In this document: piece after piece, positions 50,955 to 59,819 of the stretch
Layout of the letters: the number at the start of each line of letters is the position of its first letter
How positions within the stretch are numbered: position 1 is the stretch's first letter
Source of the DNA: Gilvirhabdus luticola
GTDB lineage: Bacteria > Bacteroidota > Bacteroidia > Flavobacteriales > Flavobacteriaceae
Length of the DNA: 64,000 nucleotides
Strand: one strand, 5' to 3'
Assembly (NCBI RefSeq): GCF_032583975.1
Contig: NZ_JAWHTF010000001.1
The notes under the pieces: model-generated
Told to the model about the DNA's origin: nothing
What the model saw: only the letters and a program-made list of their open reading frames with translations
Databases searched by the model: none
Made by a program: the position numbers and the translations under genes

Positions 50955-51399
50955 TATCGCTTGCATACCATTCTGCAAAAGAAGTTTCAGTCTCCTGAAG
51001 CTTTAAAGAATGTAGTTTGATGTTATCGGGAAGTCGTTTTTTTATTTTTTCAGAGAAATCTATGACCATCATTTCGCTTGTTGGTTGATAATCTACCAAT
51101 AGCACATTATGGCCTCTTTCTTCAAGCTCTTTAGCCAACTCAACATGAGGTGTATTTTTGTTAAAAACCGTCGCATGATCAAAAACTTCAACAATTTCTT
51201 CTTTTACAATTTTTTTTAAATCACTAAAATCTATAACCATTCCAAATTTTACATTGGTGTTGTCTTGTATTGGATGGCCAATGACAGTTACTGACAGCTT
51301 ATAACTATGTCCATGAACATTTCTGCATTTGCCATCATACCCAAATAGAGCATGGCCAGTTTCAAATGAGAATAGCTTTGTGATTCTAATAATTTTCAT
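50947..51399 (-). CDS. queD: 6-carboxytetrahydropterin synthase-like protein (QueD)
   Basis: The 150-residue protein has the zinc-binding pattern of the 6-pyruvoyl-tetrahydropterin synthase family: SFETGHALFGYDGKCRNVHG then HSYKL, in which His16, His29-type histidines and Cys25 lie in the first helix-strand region. The later FDHATVFN carries the catalytic Asp-His pair. QueD makes the pterin intermediate of queuosine. Its start overlaps by 4 bases (ATGA) the stop of a 27-codon membrane ORF and its end couples to lpxH. Confidence 0.92.
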   Translation of the reverse strand: MKIIRITKLFSFETGHALFGYDGKCRNVHGHSYKLSVTVIGHPIQDNTNVKFGMVIDFSDLKKIVKEEIVEVFDHATVFNKNTPHVELAKELEERGHNVLLVDYQPTSEMMVIDFSEKIKKRLPDNIKLHSLKLQETETSFAEWYASDNE

Positions 51400-51479
51400 T
51401 TACGATTTTTAAATCTGTTGTAAAAGTAAATAATAATCAGCACTATAGCCAATAACAGAAAAAGCCTATTTCCTCCCAT
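51396..51479 (-). CDS. 27-residue single-helix membrane miniprotein before queD
   Basis: ATG at 51479 starts 27 codons ending TGA at 51396, in an ATGA overlap with the queD start. Product: MGGNRLFLLLAIVLIIIYFY followed by NRFKNRK, that is one hydrophobic helix (about 6-20) and a basic tail, a typical tiny membrane protein. It begins one base after the TAA of the 58-residue ORF upstream. No family is recognised. The chain of couplings with its neighbours is the main support. Confidence 0.5.
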   Translation of the reverse strand: MGGNRLFLLLAIVLIIIYFYNRFKNRK

Positions 51480-51480
51480 C

Positions 51481-51657
51481 TTATTCTTTGTTTATTTTAT
51501 TCTTGTTATATCTATAAATTAAATATGCCACCAAAACCAGCAATACAAAAGGCAACATTGAACCAATAAAAACACCAATCTCATAACTGCTGTCTGGCGC
51601 ATTTTTAATTTTTTCTTCAATATCAACCTCTTGAATGAGTAATATTAAAAGTGTCAT
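51481..51657 (-). CDS. 58-residue membrane miniprotein
   Basis: ATG at 51657 opens 58 codons to TAA at 51481. The sequence begins MTLLILLIQEVDIEEKIKNA, then PDSSYEIGVFIGSMLPFVLL and a helix to about residue 48, ending with basic RYNKNKINKE. This suggests one C-terminal membrane helix (about 28-48) with a short hydrophobic start. It lies directly upstream of the 27-residue ORF in the same direction, with queD and lpxH following. No family is recognised. Confidence 0.55.
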   Translation of the reverse strand: MTLLILLIQEVDIEEKIKNAPDSSYEIGVFIGSMLPFVLLVLVAYLIYRYNKNKINKE

Positions 51658-51688
51658 TTATTTTAGTAAGGGTAATTATCTACCAAAG

Positions 51689-53023
51689 TTACACCTTTTG
51701 AGAAAGAGGAATAAATATTTTTCTAAATTTTATAATTAATGGAATTCCTCTAGCTATAATCCAACAAGTCATCGCGAAAAATATTGCATAAAGTTTAAGG
51801 TCTAAATAATCCAACCAAAAAAGAATAGGAATGAACACTACAAAAGTTGAAAACAAAAGCACATTTCTTAAATGCCTCATTCTTCCTAAGCCTTTAAAAA
51901 TGCCATCAAAAATAAAAGCTAAAGCGCAAAAAGGTTGCATAGCCAGAATAATCCAAAAAATGTTACTAAACTCTTTTAATACTTCAGAATCATTGCTAAA
52001 TATATCACCGATAATATTGTAAAAAACACCACCAACAATTGCCATCATTAACCCTGTAATTATTCCAATTTTAATGAGCTTATTACTCAATGCTATTAAA
52101 AGTTTGTATTGTTTAGCACCTAGCAGTTTACCTGATAAAATGTTTCCCGCACTAGCATAACCATCAACAATAAATGCACCAAGAAACCATAGATTTATTG
52201 CTACAGTGTAAGCTGCAATATACTGTTTGCCATAACTTGTTGCAAAAGCACTACCATAATAGAGCGTAACATTTAAAGCTATAGTTCTGATAAATAAATT
52301 CAGAATCATTAATATAAAACGTTTTATTTCTTTGTTGAATGGAAAGCTTAACTTTAAAGGGATAGGCGTCTTTTTCAGTAAATAATATGCCGCAAATAAA
52401 GCCATAAGTATTTGTGCAATAACACTAGCATAAGCAGCACCTTTAATATGCAGGGCAGGAATATAACCATCTATACCATACACCAAAACCACATCAAGGA
52501 CAATATTTGCTATTGTACCAATAAGCGCAATTATCATTGGGTAAAATGTATTTTGTAAACCTCTAAACGCACCAAATACTGCGATAACAAATAGTGTAAA
52601 AGGAAAGCCGAACACACGAATTCTATAATAATCAACACTATAATTTAGAATGATATCTGAAGCATTATATAATTTAAATATTTGAGCAGCAAAAGGATAA
52701 GTGCTTAAAATAATTAATATGCTCAACGAAGTAATGATAAAAATAGCTTGAGTAGGAAGGTTTTTAATTTGCTCTAATTTGTTTGCACCAAGATATTGTG
52801 ATACAATAGAAGATATAGCACTCCTAGTTTGACCAAGTACCCAAATAAGCATTGACATAAAAGTAGTAACTATACCAACCGCGGCAAGAGATTCTGTTGC
52901 ATTACTACTTATATTACCAACAATAGCCGCATCTGTAAGAGACAGGATAGGTTCTGAAACACCAGATATTAATGCTGGAATTGCAAGATTATTGATGTTT
53001 TTAAGAGAAATGATAGAATTCAT
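51689..53023 (-). CDS. MATE family efflux transporter (DinF-like)
   Basis: The 444-residue protein has about 12 membrane helices in two related halves. Family features are IPALISGVSEPILSLTDAAI (about 14-33), GNISSNATESLAAVG (about 35-49), VLGQTRSAISSIVSQYLGA (about 62-80) and, in the second half, the matching DGYASAGNILSGKLLGAKQY. MATE proteins export cationic drugs or other small molecules using Na+ or H+. The natural substrate is unknown. It is divergent from the downstream universal stress protein gene, with about 90 bases between. Confidence 0.92.
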   Translation of the reverse strand: MNSIISLKNINNLAIPALISGVSEPILSLTDAAIVGNISSNATESLAAVGIVTTFMSMLIWVLGQTRSAISSIVSQYLGANKLEQIKNLPTQAIFIITSLSILIILSTYPFAAQIFKLYNASDIILNYSVDYYRIRVFGFPFTLFVIAVFGAFRGLQNTFYPMIIALIGTIANIVLDVVLVYGIDGYIPALHIKGAAYASVIAQILMALFAAYYLLKKTPIPLKLSFPFNKEIKRFILMILNLFIRTIALNVTLYYGSAFATSYGKQYIAAYTVAINLWFLGAFIVDGYASAGNILSGKLLGAKQYKLLIALSNKLIKIGIITGLMMAIVGGVFYNIIGDIFSNDSEVLKEFSNIFWIILAMQPFCALAFIFDGIFKGLGRMRHLRNVLLFSTFVVFIPILFWLDYLDLKLYAIFFAMTCWIIARGIPLIIKFRKIFIPLSQKV

Positions 53024-53044
53024 TAACGATTATAAAGAGGCATG

Positions 53045-53074
53045 TTGGTTGCGTATCCTTTTTGTGTAATTTTG
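53045..53074 (+). promoter_or_regulatory. Promoter of the stress protein gene
   Basis: TTG at 53045-53047 and TAATTTTG at 53067-53074 are separated by 19 bases, matching the Bacteroidota TTTG-N19-TAnnTTTG pattern. A second TAATTTTG lies at 53080-53087. The ATG at 53113 is 38 bases after the first box. Confidence 0.6.
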
Positions 53075-53112
53075 CAGTTTAATTTTGTAAATTTAGCTTT
53101 TAATTATTGAAT

Positions 53113-53907
53113 ATGAAGAATATTTTAGTTCCTGTAGGGTCTTCGAAGAATGCAGCAAGTCATTTGCAATATGCTGCTGATTTTGCCAAAGCTTTTGACG
53201 CCAAGCTTTTCGTTGTTCAAGTATACAATGTTTATACAAAGGCTGGAACAATGATTAAAGTTGATAAGATATTAGAAAGGGAAAGCCAGGAATATTTAAA
53301 GAAACAAATTGCAAAAATTGATACAAAGGGGGTCGAGGTTGTTACCAGAACATTGAAAGGAAAACTAATCGACACTTTAGAGCAGGTTTGTAAGGCTGCA
53401 AATATAGATTTGGTATTGATAGAACCAAGAACCAATTCGGTAAAAGATGAGGTTTATTTAGGCAAAACTTCTGGTAAAATTGTAAAACAAATGCAAGTGC
53501 CTGCACTAATTGTTCCGGAAGGTGAAGTTTTTAAACCACCCACAAAAATATTAATGGCTGTAAAATCTGCCATAATAAGAAAAAAAGGTGTACTTGTACC
53601 ACTTCAAGAGATAAAAGAAAAATTTAATGCGGCTGTTGACTTATTATTGGTAAAAACACAATACTATAATGAAGGAGATTTTGATGTGAACAAAGAACTT
53701 TCAGAACTTGTAAGAGATATTACCAAAACAGAAAACCCAACAACATTTCATGGCGTTTTAGAACATTACAGGACTTATAGCCCAGATATGCTGTGTGTGG
53801 TACGACGAAAAAGAGGATTTTTCACTCAAATGTGGGAAAACAACACGATGCTTAAAAAAGATTTTTCTAGTTCTTTACCTGTTTTGGTTTTGAGTGGCTT
53901 AAAATAA
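53113..53907 (+). CDS. Universal stress protein
   Basis: From ATG 53113 the protein has 264 residues, beginning KNILVPVGSSKNAASHLQYA; an in-frame TTG two codons earlier is less likely. The first half is a UspA fold with VLIEPRTNSVKDEVYLGKTS near 106-125 before the usual alpha/beta close. The second half, VPALIVPEGEVFKPPTKIL and onward, is more divergent. It probably acts as a nucleotide-binding stress protein. A strong TAATTTTG promoter precedes it, and the tRNA-Ala gene follows. Confidence 0.85.
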   Translation: MKNILVPVGSSKNAASHLQYAADFAKAFDAKLFVVQVYNVYTKAGTMIKVDKILERESQEYLKKQIAKIDTKGVEVVTRTLKGKLIDTLEQVCKAANIDLVLIEPRTNSVKDEVYLGKTSGKIVKQMQVPALIVPEGEVFKPPTKILMAVKSAIIRKKGVLVPLQEIKEKFNAAVDLLLVKTQYYNEGDFDVNKELSELVRDITKTENPTTFHGVLEHYRTYSPDMLCVVRRKRGFFTQMWENNTMLKKDFSSSLPVLVLSGLK

Positions 53908-53912
53908 AATTT

Positions 53913-53986
53913 GGGGATGTAGCTCAGCTGGCTAGAGCGCTTGACTGGCAGTCAAGAGGTCGTGGGTTCGAGTCCCATCTTCTCCA
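53913..53986 (+). tRNA. tRNA-Ala (anticodon GGC)
   Basis: Acceptor GGGGATG pairs with CTTCTCC, including G3-U70, the main alanine identity pair; position 6-67 is a U-U mismatch. The D-stem GCTC pairs with GAGC, the anticodon stem CTTGA with TCAAG around CTGGCAG (GGC), and the T-stem GTGGG with CCCAT (one wobble). The discriminator is A and CCA is not encoded. It follows the stress protein gene by 5 bases and may share its transcript. Confidence 0.96.
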
Positions 53987-54039
53987 CAAAAAGAATAAAA
54001 AAGCTATTTTAATAGCATTTATCTCATCAATTGTTAATT

Positions 54040-55041
54040 ATGAGTTTTTATAAAGCTTTAGATAAACGCTATGAAAAAATGTCTTACAGAAGATGTGGGA
54101 ATAGCGGACTACTTTTACCAGAAATTTCATTAGGATTGTGGCATAATTTTGGTCATGTAGATGAATTTGAAAATGGAAAGCAAATGCTTCAAACAGCATT
54201 TGATAATGGCATAACGCATTTCGATTTAGCAAATAATTATGGACCTCCACCGGGATCAGCAGAGGAGAACTTTGGAAAGATTTTAAAACAGAGCTTTTTA
54301 CCCTATAGAGATGAACTTATTATTTCTACAAAAGCAGGATATTTAATGTGGCCTGGACCTTATGGTGAATGGGGTTCAAAAAAATACCTCGTTGCAAGTT
54401 TAGACCAAAGTTTAAAGCGAATGGGCTTGGATTATGTTGATATTTTTTACAGTCATAGACCAGACCCTAACACACCTTTGGAAGAAACAATGTCAGCTTT
54501 GGATTTAATAGTCAGACAAGGTAAAGCTTTGTATGTTGGGGTATCTTCTTATAATGCAGAAGACACTAAAAAAGCTTCAAAAATTCTAAAAGAATTAGGA
54601 ACACCATGTTTAATTCATCAACCGCGATACAACATGATGGACCGTTGGGTTGAAAATGGTTTAATGGATGTTTTAGAGAATGAAGGCATAGGATGTATTC
54701 CATTTTCGCCTTTAGAACAAGGAATACTTACAGACAAATACTTACAAGGCATACCCGAAAATTCACGAGCCGCGAAAAGTAGTGGGTTTTTACAATCAGA
54801 TCAAGTGACATCAAAAAAAATTAAACAAGCCCATAAGTTAAACGATGTTGCACAAAATCGCAACCAAAGTTTAGCACAAATGGCAATTGCATGGTTATTG
54901 AAAGATGAGCGAGTAACATCTGTTTTGGTTGGAGTGAGTAGTGAAAAACAATTGATAAACAATTTAGCTGCTTTAGATAATAAGTTGTTTATGGATTCTG
55001 AATTGGAAGTTATAGATGCTATATTAAATAATAAGGATTAA
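54040..55041 (+). CDS. Aldo/keto reductase (YghZ-like)
   Basis: The ATG at 54040 gives 333 residues beginning MSFYKALDKRYEKM; an in-frame TTG nine bases earlier is unnecessary. The (alpha/beta)8-barrel signatures are present: NGITHFDLANNYGPPPGSAE near 57-76 (Asp and Tyr of the tetrad), IISTKAGYLMWPGPYG near 95-110 (Lys) and VDIFYSHRPDPNTPLEET near 134-151 (His). The WPGPYGEWGSKKYL stretch is typical of the YghZ group, which reduces glyceraldehyde-3-phosphate and methylglyoxal. It is upstream of the LacI gene by about 100 bases. Confidence 0.9.
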   Translation: MSFYKALDKRYEKMSYRRCGNSGLLLPEISLGLWHNFGHVDEFENGKQMLQTAFDNGITHFDLANNYGPPPGSAEENFGKILKQSFLPYRDELIISTKAGYLMWPGPYGEWGSKKYLVASLDQSLKRMGLDYVDIFYSHRPDPNTPLEETMSALDLIVRQGKALYVGVSSYNAEDTKKASKILKELGTPCLIHQPRYNMMDRWVENGLMDVLENEGIGCIPFSPLEQGILTDKYLQGIPENSRAAKSSGFLQSDQVTSKKIKQAHKLNDVAQNRNQSLAQMAIAWLLKDERVTSVLVGVSSEKQLINNLAALDNKLFMDSELEVIDAILNNKD

Positions 55042-55117
55042 AGATTACATTCAGAAAATCTTGATTATATTTTTTGAGCTTACCATGTATTAATTATTAA
55101 ACGTGATAAATCTAGTT

Positions 55118-55125
55118 TAGTTTTG
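55118..55125 (+). promoter_or_regulatory. Candidate -7 box of the LacI-family gene
   Basis: TAGTTTTG matches TAnnTTTG and ends 14 bases before the ATG at 55139. No -33 box is clear. Confidence 0.4.
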
Positions 55126-55138
55126 TTATTTTTGAATT

Positions 55139-56152
55139 ATGGGGTCGAAAACAACACTTAAGGATTTAGCTAGAATATTGGAGGTTTCTATTTCTACTGT
55201 TTCCAAGGCTTTAAATGATAATCCAGAAATTAGTATTGAAACAAGAAACCGAATAAAGCAAATTGCCAAATCTTATAAATATGTTCCAAATAATATTGCA
55301 CAAAGCTTAAAATCAAAATCTACAAAAACAATAGGCGTCATTATACCTGCAATTTTATTGGAATTTTTTAGTAAAGTACTTTATGGTATTGAAGTTGAAT
55401 CTACAAAAAGAGGATATAAAATTATTATCTGCTTATCAAATGAGCTTTATAAAAAAGAAAGCGAAAGCATAGATACTTTTATTAATGGAAGTGTAGATGG
55501 TATTATTCTGTCTGTTGCTGAAGAAACACAAAAGAAAAAAAAGCATTCGCATTTTCAAAAAATTATAAATTACGATGTGCCAATGGTGATGTTTGATAGA
55601 GTAGCTAAAGAAATTGAATGTGATAAAGTTACCGTTGATGATTTTGAAGGCGCCCAAAAAGCAACCAAATATTTATTTAAAACTGGCTGCGAAAACATTG
55701 TATTTATTAATCCGATATCTAACATCAGCGTTGGTCAGTTGCGTGAAGATGGCTATATAAATGCAATGCAAGATTTACAATTAAGCCCATGTGTTGTAAA
55801 TGTTGATAACTATAATTTGATCGAAAAAGAACTCACAGAACTTTTACAAAACAAAAAAATAGATGGTATTGTTACTGCTGATGAATATTCTGCGGTTCTA
55901 GCAATTAACGTTGCTAGATTAAATGGCTATAAGATTCCAGATGATATTTCTGTTATAGGATTTACAAATGGCTTAATGGCTGAATATTCAATTCCTTCAT
56001 TAACTGTTGTTAGTCAACATGCTGAAAATATTGGAAAATTAGCGGTAAAAACGTTATTAGATAGAATTGAAGGGAAGTCTCGTAAAGAGCCTGTACACCA
56101 AATAGTAAGGACTAAAATTATTGAACGAAATTCTACCAAAAAGCTGAATTAA
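55139..56152 (+). CDS. LacI family transcriptional regulator
   Basis: The 337-residue protein begins with the LacI helix-turn-helix TTLKDLARILEVSISTVSKA and hinge (residues 4-60, ending YVPNNIAQSLKSKST), followed by a periplasmic-binding-like effector domain (about 62-330) with TIGVIIPAILLEFFSKVLYG, MVMFDRVAKEIECDKVTVDD and VIGFTNGLMAEY. It should repress sugar or nucleoside uptake and use genes. No target operon is adjacent, apart from the aldo/keto reductase upstream. Its stop overlaps the hydrolase gene by 4 bases. Confidence 0.92.
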   Translation: MGSKTTLKDLARILEVSISTVSKALNDNPEISIETRNRIKQIAKSYKYVPNNIAQSLKSKSTKTIGVIIPAILLEFFSKVLYGIEVESTKRGYKIIICLSNELYKKESESIDTFINGSVDGIILSVAEETQKKKKHSHFQKIINYDVPMVMFDRVAKEIECDKVTVDDFEGAQKATKYLFKTGCENIVFINPISNISVGQLREDGYINAMQDLQLSPCVVNVDNYNLIEKELTELLQNKKIDGIVTADEYSAVLAINVARLNGYKIPDDISVIGFTNGLMAEYSIPSLTVVSQHAENIGKLAVKTLLDRIEGKSRKEPVHQIVRTKIIERNSTKKLN

Positions 56153-56994
56153 TTTTCTACAAACTCAATAATCAAATCTACTGCCAATTGTAATTCTTTA
56201 GAAAGTGATTGTTTTTCCCAAGGATGATAAGTTTCAAAAACATGATTAGCTCCTTTAATGATTTCAAGCTTACTATTTGGATTCCATTGATGAAGCGCTT
56301 TAGCTTCACTTAACATAATACTAGTATCTTGATCACCATGAATGATTAAATGCGGAATAGTCAAATTTTCTGCCGCTCGCTGTATGTTTAAAAGGTCATG
56401 ATTTTTTATGTAATCTTCATAAAACTGAAAGTAATGAGGCATTTGTTGTTTTGTTCGTCCGTTTTCAACATATTTAACACCTGTTTTCTTCCAAGATTTA
56501 AATTCATCTGTTCCTTCATGAAACCGTTTCTTAAAGCTACTTATACCAGCTAAACTAATAACGTTTTTTATTCTGGAATCTACTTCAGATTTCAAGGTAA
56601 CAATACCACCACCTCTGCTATGTCCAACCAACGATATATTTTTTATATTGGCAATTCTTGAAATTTCAGAGTTAGAAGTTACCCAGTTAATTACAGATTC
56701 TAAATCGTCCAATTCTATAGAATAGTTGTTGTTTCCAAAAGCCTCTAAATCTGGAAAATCTATAGGATGTTTTATTGTTCCTCCATTGTGTGAGAAATTG
56801 AATTTAATAAAACAAAACCCTGCTTCCACAAATTTTTTTGCCATTACATTCCATGCTCCCCAATCTTTAAATCCCTTGTAACCATGACAAAATATAAGAA
56901 CTGGTTTGAGTTCTTGATCATCATTACAAATTACATCTACCAAAATTGGTTTATCATGCGAGCCTTGAATGACATTGTTTTTTAACTGAAACAT
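56149..56994 (-). CDS. Alpha/beta hydrolase
   Basis: I place the start at ATG 56994, giving 281 residues and leaving a one-base gap after the AddB stop; a start at 57012 would overlap that gene. The fold is shown by VLIFCHGYKGFKDWGAWN near 31-48 (oxyanion loop), the nucleophile elbow SLVGHSRGGG near 117-126 (Ser121-type), a later acid in HGDQDTSIM and the final histidine in GANHVFE. No signal peptide. It is similar to dienelactone hydrolase or acyl-peptidase relatives. The substrate is unknown. Confidence 0.85.
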   Translation of the reverse strand: MFQLKNNVIQGSHDKPILVDVICNDDQELKPVLIFCHGYKGFKDWGAWNVMAKKFVEAGFCFIKFNFSHNGGTIKHPIDFPDLEAFGNNNYSIELDDLESVINWVTSNSEISRIANIKNISLVGHSRGGGIVTLKSEVDSRIKNVISLAGISSFKKRFHEGTDEFKSWKKTGVKYVENGRTKQQMPHYFQFYEDYIKNHDLLNIQRAAENLTIPHLIIHGDQDTSIMLSEAKALHQWNPNSKLEIIKGANHVFETYHPWEKQSLSKELQLAVDLIIEFVEN

Positions 56995-56995
56995 A

Positions 56996-59749
56996 TTATA
57001 CTTCTTTTTCAATAAAATCTATTTGTGGATTACATATTTCTAAAATAAGTTTTTTTAGTTCAATAAAGTAATAGTTAAGCGTTTCTTGAGTAATAGACGA
57101 TTCTTTTGTTCTACTGTTTTCCTCTTTTTTAACAAATTTCATAAATCCCTTATTTAAATTTTTAAAAGAAATAATTCCTACCTCAACTGGAAATTGAAGC
57201 GGAGTTTTTAGATGCATCATAAATGCATAGCTTAAGACCTGAAAACTTTTACTGTATTTAGTATAATCTGTAGTGAGATCTTCCCAGTTGGTAATTTGAA
57301 CATTAGGTGTATCCACCTTTCCGGTTTTATAATCTATGATTCGCAGAGTACCGTTATATTCATCAACGCGATCTACAGTTCCGCTTAAATATACTGGGAA
57401 GGGAAGTTCTGGGATGTCAATTTTAACCTTATGTTTTGCTTCAACAGCGATTATTTTTATTTGATTTCCTTTATTTAACTCTTCAATTTCAGAATTAATA
57501 AAATTATAAACGAAACGCTTTGCAACTTCAAAAACAATAAGGTTCTTCCCCTTATTTATTGTCCCTTCTTTGTACACTTTTTTAAAATGGTTCTTAACAG
57601 ATTCCGATATTTTCGATTTCATTTTTTTTAAATGTCCAATCGTTAAAAACTCACCAATTATTGGTCGATAAAAACTTTCTAAAGTGTTATGAACCACAGT
57701 TCCTAAAGTATTAGCAGCCACAGTTTCTTCCACATCGTCTAGTTCTTTGATGCCCAGTATTTTATCGAAATAAAAATCTATTGGATTTCTTATGTAATTA
57801 GTTAACGAGGAAGGAGAGAAACCGCTTTCTGAAACCGTTATTAATTTTTTTATAACAGAATCAGTTTTCTTTATTCGATCAAACTCTTTAGTTATGCTTG
57901 GTGAATCTGGGACTATAATTTTATGATTTATTTTATGTATGCCCTCTAATTCTAATTGTGTAATAAACCGGCTTTTTTCTCCACCTTTTAGCACATCAAT
58001 TTCTGTATTATACAATAGGTATATATTTTTTGCTCGCTGAAGCAACCTGTAAAAATGATAAGAATAGATTGCAGATTTTTCTTTAAAAGTAGGCAAATCA
58101 TTTTCTAGCTTTACATCAAAAGGTATGAATGAGTTTGAAGTTTTTCCTGAAGGTAAAATACCTTCATTTACCGAAGTTATAATCACTGTTTCAAAATCTA
58201 AAACACGAGATTCCAACATTCCCATGACCTGTAATCCATGCAACGGCTCTCCTTTAAAATCTAAAGTCTCAATTTTTAATAATTCTTTATAAACAGTATG
58301 AAGTGTGGATATATTTTTAATATGCCCGTACTCTATGTTTAATCGTGAAAGTTCATTAAAAAGTTCATTGAACCGGTATGTGTATTCTAAAGCTAAAAGA
58401 TTTTGACTTTTATTTGATGAAAGCTGCTTTTTTATTTCTAGAATAACTTCTGAACACACTTTTAACGCGGCAGCAGGATTATTATCCAAGTCTGAAAATA
58501 ATAAATCTACGGTTTTGATATTTATTTGTGTTATTTGATTTAATTGTCCAAGATTTAAATAAACTAGATTATTAGATTGAATTCTTTGAATAAGATTTGT
58601 GGAAATATCTACATCGTTTACAAAAAATAATGGTCTAATTAAAGGATGACAGATAATGGAAATTACATCTTTATAATAAAATTCTTTGGAAGCATATTTG
58701 TGAATTCTAAAAAAGGTTTCAAACAGATTGGATATAGGTGTAGATTTTAATGGAAAACCCATGGTTATATTTAAATCCTCTATATTATTGGGAAAAGAAT
58801 TTAAAACAGGTATTAATAAATTTTCATCACCAAGAACAATAGCAGTGTTATTTAAATGTCCTTTTTCTTTTTTTATCTCTTTTAAAATTGTGCCTACTTG
58901 CTTGGCCTGTCCGACAGTTTTTGGTATTCCAAAAACTGAAATATTTTTCTCTGTTATATAATGATTTGTAATCCAATTAAAAGCATGATTTTTATAGTAT
59001 GTCCAATCTGTTTTAAACTTTTTTGTAAACAAAGCGGCATCATGATATGAAGTTGAGAAAAAGACCTCGTCAATATCCCAATAAATGTTTGCCATATCAT
59101 TTTGTAAAAGTTCTTGAATAATTGTTTCTTCAGCCTTATTTAAAGCGTTAAAGCCTAAAAAGACATGTTTTTTATTTTCATTATTTTGAATATAGATTTG
59201 AATATTCTCAACAGCCTCTCTAAAAATTAAACCTTGATAACCCTTCTTTTGATTTAAAAGAGATTCTGAAAAACTGTTATAATATTTGTATAATTTCTTC
59301 CAAAAGGTGAGATATTTGATAACGAAGTCTGATTTGTTATCATCCAAAGACCAATGATCCGTTTCTTTTATTGCACTTAAATAATCGAAAATATTTTTGT
59401 GAGGTATAAGGAATCTATCAATTTCATTAAAATCCTGTAATAACACTTGGGCCCATTTTGAAAATACATCAAAAGAGTCGCGGTCTTCTTTTTTTGTGAG
59501 ATTTAAGTAAACGTTATAAAACTCAAAAAGAAGTGTTGAATTTGTGACTTGTTTTAATTGGGATAGGTCTTGTAGAAACTCTTCAATACTTAATATTTCT
59601 GGAGAAAATATAGTTTTGCTAATTGTTTTAGCAATCTGTTGCTTTAAAAAGATTCCTGAGCGTTTGTTAGGAAGTATAAAGATGAGTTCAGAAAGATCGA
59701 GTTTCTTTTTATACAAATCCTGAAGAACATCTTCTATAAATGTTGTCAT
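56996..59749 (-). CDS. addB: AddB-like PD-(D/E)XK nuclease (helicase-nuclease subunit)
   Basis: The 917-residue protein has an inactivated UvrD-like part (LIFILPNKRSGIFLKQQI near 23-40; GLQVMGMLESRVLDFETVI near 496-514) and a C-terminal nuclease domain. The nuclease motif reads SGTVDRVDEYNGTLRIIDYK then TGKVDTP near 785-812, with the D-x(n)-D-Y-K triad. AddB, with an AddA helicase, processes double-strand ends for recombination. The AddA-like gene lies about 2.8 kb further along, with ompA and kbl between. The hydrolase gene follows closely at the 3' end. Confidence 0.85.
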   Translation of the reverse strand: MTTFIEDVLQDLYKKKLDLSELIFILPNKRSGIFLKQQIAKTISKTIFSPEILSIEEFLQDLSQLKQVTNSTLLFEFYNVYLNLTKKEDRDSFDVFSKWAQVLLQDFNEIDRFLIPHKNIFDYLSAIKETDHWSLDDNKSDFVIKYLTFWKKLYKYYNSFSESLLNQKKGYQGLIFREAVENIQIYIQNNENKKHVFLGFNALNKAEETIIQELLQNDMANIYWDIDEVFFSTSYHDAALFTKKFKTDWTYYKNHAFNWITNHYITEKNISVFGIPKTVGQAKQVGTILKEIKKEKGHLNNTAIVLGDENLLIPVLNSFPNNIEDLNITMGFPLKSTPISNLFETFFRIHKYASKEFYYKDVISIICHPLIRPLFFVNDVDISTNLIQRIQSNNLVYLNLGQLNQITQINIKTVDLLFSDLDNNPAAALKVCSEVILEIKKQLSSNKSQNLLALEYTYRFNELFNELSRLNIEYGHIKNISTLHTVYKELLKIETLDFKGEPLHGLQVMGMLESRVLDFETVIITSVNEGILPSGKTSNSFIPFDVKLENDLPTFKEKSAIYSYHFYRLLQRAKNIYLLYNTEIDVLKGGEKSRFITQLELEGIHKINHKIIVPDSPSITKEFDRIKKTDSVIKKLITVSESGFSPSSLTNYIRNPIDFYFDKILGIKELDDVEETVAANTLGTVVHNTLESFYRPIIGEFLTIGHLKKMKSKISESVKNHFKKVYKEGTINKGKNLIVFEVAKRFVYNFINSEIEELNKGNQIKIIAVEAKHKVKIDIPELPFPVYLSGTVDRVDEYNGTLRIIDYKTGKVDTPNVQITNWEDLTTDYTKYSKSFQVLSYAFMMHLKTPLQFPVEVGIISFKNLNKGFMKFVKKEENSRTKESSITQETLNYYFIELKKLILEICNPQIDFIEKEV

Positions 59750-59760
59750 TGTATAAAAAT

Positions 59761-59790
59761 AAAAAACGCCTTCATTACGAAGGCGTTTTT
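59761..59790 (-). terminator. Terminator after the OmpA gene
   Basis: A 12-base-pair stem (59762-59773 with 59779-59790, core AACGCCTTC/GAAGGCGTT) with a five-base loop is followed on the minus strand by T-rich sequence. It separates the OmpA gene from the AddB-like gene. Confidence 0.9.
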
Positions 59791-59819
59791 GGCTTAATTA
59801 TTTTTAGTATTTAATACCC

